Shown: piece by piece, positions 6,646-7,615 of the stretch
How positions within the stretch are numbered: the stretch's first letter is position 1
Layout of the letters: every line of letters starts with the position of its first letter
From: JAZKFR01 sp040386295
GTDB taxonomy: Bacteria; Pseudomonadota; Gammaproteobacteria; Burkholderiales; Rhodocyclaceae
Reading direction: 5' to 3'
DNA: 7,615 nt
Assembly: GCA_040386295.1 (NCBI GenBank)
Contig: JAZKFR010000028.1
Span: forward strand, 1 to 7,615
Program-made: the position numbers and the translations under genes
The notes under the pieces: model-generated
Databases searched by the model: none
What the model was told of the DNA's origin: nothing
What the model saw: only the letters and a program-made list of their open reading frames with translations

Positions 6646-6672
6646 GATTTACGCCCAGAAAGTCTGATTTCC

Positions 6673-6702
6673 TTGATCAATACCGCTCAGAGCAGGTAGA
6701 AT
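6673..6702 (+). promoter_or_regulatory. Probable sigma70 promoter of the rpsF operon
   Basis: A -35-like ttgatc (6673-6678, four of six consensus bases) and a -10-like tagaat (6697-6702, five of six) are separated by 18 bp. Transcription would start near 6709, giving an untranslated leader of about 65 nt before rpsF. It lies just outside the MITE-like element. Confidence 0.5.
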
Positions 6703-6729
6703 CGTCGACCTTTCGGTTTTTCCACCTTG

Positions 6730-6753
6730 CTCCACCCGTCGCATGCGGGGGAG
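6730..6753 (+). promoter_or_regulatory. Leader hairpin upstream of rpsF, possible ribosomal-protein autoregulatory site
   Basis: In the RNA, ctcc (6730-6733) pairs with ggag (6750-6753) and cccg (6735-6738) with cggg (6746-6749). This forms an eight-pair stem with one bulged A and a seven-nt loop. It ends 10 nt before the aaggag ribosome-binding site. S6:S18 complexes bind rpsF leader RNAs in many bacteria, so an autoregulatory role is plausible. I could not match it confidently to that motif's consensus. Confidence 0.4.
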
Positions 6754-6774
6754 TTCATTCCATAAGGAGTACAC

Positions 6775-7191
6775 ATGCGTCATTACGAAGTTGTTTTTAT
6801 TGTTCACCCTGATCAGAGTGAACAGGTTCCGGCGATGGTTGAGCGTTACAAAGCGCTTTTAGCCACGCACGGCGGCCAGATTCACCGACTCGAAGATTGG
6901 GGACGTCGCCAAATGGCTTACCCGATTCAAAAAATGCACAAAGCACACTACGTTCTGATGAACATTGAGTGCGACAGCGCTACGCTCAAGGAGTTTGAGC
7001 ACGCTTTCAAATTCAACGATGCCGTCTTACGTCACTTGATCATCAAGATGAAAAAAGCGGTCGTCACGCCATCGCCCATGATGAAAGAAGAGAAATCTAG
7101 ATCCATGCTAGAAGGCAGAGCAGAGGCCAAAGACTTGTCTGAAACGGCTGATGCGGACGCTCGTGATGTTGGCCTCAGCGCCGCCGAATAA
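6775..7191 (+). CDS. rpsF: 30S ribosomal protein S6 (bS6)
   Basis: bS6 is a small-subunit ribosomal protein that pairs with bS18 on the platform of the 30S particle and binds 16S rRNA. The 138-residue product opens [19 protein letters not shown] and contains [21 protein letters not shown], then [16 protein letters not shown]. All are family-diagnostic and close to betaproteobacterial S6. The usual APSPMMKE-like tail start is present (PSPMMKEEK), followed by an acidic tail that is somewhat longer than typical. The start is clear, with a strong aaggag (6764-6769) five bases before the ATG. It is the first gene of the rpsF-priB-rpsR operon, with its own promoter candidate upstream. Confidence 0.98.
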   Translation: MRHYEVVFIVHPDQSEQVPAMVERYKALLATHGGQIHRLEDWGRRQMAYPIQKMHKAHYVLMNIECDSATLKEFEHAFKFNDAVLRHLIIKMKKAVVTPSPMMKEEKSRSMLEGRAEAKDLSETADADARDVGLSAAE

Positions 7192-7543
7192 AATTTTGCC
7201 AAGCGATAGCACAGATAAAGCCAAAAAAAACGCGTTAAATCAGGTCGAGCTAACGGGCATTTTGCTTGAACGCAAGGCGCAGCGCTTCACGCCAGCAGGG
7301 GTTCCTGTTACGGAATGCGTCATTGAGCACCAGTCGGAACAACTAGAGTCGGGGCTACCAAGACAGATTCAGTGTGAAATTCAGGCGATTGCGATTGGTT
7401 CAACGGCGCGCTGGCTGCAAGCGGCAAACCCGGGCGTATCTGTGCATTTAAATGGCTTTCTCGCCGTCAAAAGCCAGAAGAGTAAGCAGCTTAGACTGCA
7501 CATAACCATGATCGAATTTGTAGAGGAAGAACAAAATGGGTAG
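7151..7543 (+). CDS. priB: Primosomal replication protein N (PriB)
   Basis: PriB is a small OB-fold single-stranded DNA-binding protein that bridges PriA and DnaT during restart of stalled replication forks. The conserved part begins at [19 protein letters not shown], continues through [13 protein letters not shown] and [23 protein letters not shown], and ends in [12 protein letters not shown]. This fits PriB of about 100 residues. The start is uncertain. The family's usual Met position is a TTA codon (7235-7237) here, so translation must begin upstream at TTG 7195 or at ATG 7166 or 7151, the last two inside rpsF. None has a clear Shine-Dalgarno sequence, so coupling to rpsF translation is likely. 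I list the longest form (130 residues). The stop overlaps the rpsR start. An A8 run (7223-7230) lies just before the conserved core. Confidence 0.9.
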   Translation: MRTLVMLASAPPNKILPSDSTDKAKKNALNQVELTGILLERKAQRFTPAGVPVTECVIEHQSEQLESGLPRQIQCEIQAIAIGSTARWLQAANPGVSVHLNGFLAVKSQKSKQLRLHITMIEFVEEEQNG

Positions 7544-7615
7544 ATTTTTCAAAAAGAAAGATGACAAAAACGTCAAAAAACGCGGCAGCGGCTTGTTCAA
7601 GCGCCGTAAGTTCTG
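7536..7615 (+). CDS. rpsR: 30S ribosomal protein S18 (bS18), partial at the window end
   Basis: The ATG at 7536 overlaps the last codons of priB in another frame and follows gaggaag (7523-7529), a good ribosome-binding site. The visible 26 residues are a lysine-rich N-terminus ([15 protein letters not shown]) followed by GLFKRRKF, which leads into the family's FCRFT motif cut by the window edge. Extended basic N-termini of this kind are seen in betaproteobacterial S18. Position after rpsF and priB confirms the call. S18 binds S6 in the 30S platform. Confidence 0.93.
   Translation, partial: MGRFFKKKDDKNVKKRGSGLFKRRKF

Larger units (their letters stand above)
6407..6774. other. Intergenic region between the kinase and the rpsF operon
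   Basis: This 368-bp gap has no convincing gene. It holds the MITE-like repeat (6479-6645), a sigma70-type promoter (6673-6702) and a leader hairpin (6730-6753) before rpsF. No clear intrinsic terminator with a T-run was found directly after the kinase stop. Confidence 0.6.

Overview
This window looks like a piece of a betaproteobacterial (Burkholderiales-like) chromosome. Three things point there. The S6 protein closely resembles betaproteobacterial S6. The order rpsF-priB-rpsR is a beta/gammaproteobacterial arrangement. The SRP gene ffh lies head-to-head with a CcsA/YpjD-type membrane protein, a pairing also found near E. coli ffh. The species cannot be named from the sequence.

Layout. Positions 1-53 hold a GC-rich palindromic intergenic repeat. 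ffh (121-1485, minus) encodes the complete signal recognition particle GTPase. The ypjD-like gene (1516-2412, plus) diverges from it across only 30 bp. Next comes a decayed IS66-family element (2427-2905, minus), in which the first small IS66 ORF is joined to the last codons of the transposase, with everything between them lost. About 330 bp without a gene follows, containing a strong interrupted inverted repeat (3101-3150).

The middle is the most interesting part. A FabH-like (KAS III) condensing enzyme (3236-4201, with a frame-displaced C-terminus up to 4276) is followed by a 704-residue membrane-bound hybrid histidine kinase (4292-6406). The kinase's six-helix N-terminus, H-box and N-box resemble the CqsS/LqsS/PhcS quorum-sensing kinases. 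An enzyme that could make a small acyl-derived molecule next to a sensor from a family that detects such molecules suggests a signal synthase/receptor pair. It has no CqsA/LqsA-type synthase. The synthase gene carries two apparently compensating one-base indels near its 3' end, so it may be damaged or the sequence may contain errors.

After the kinase, a 368-bp gap contains a MITE-like element (6479-6645). It has an 18-bp terminal motif, one tandem copy of most of that motif and inner hairpins. The same gap then holds a promoter and a leader hairpin for the ribosomal-protein operon rpsF (6775-7191), priB (to 7543) and rpsR (7536 onward, cut by the window end). The ribosomal and SRP genes are housekeeping. 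The stretch from about 2427 to 6650 looks like an accessory insertion between conserved blocks.
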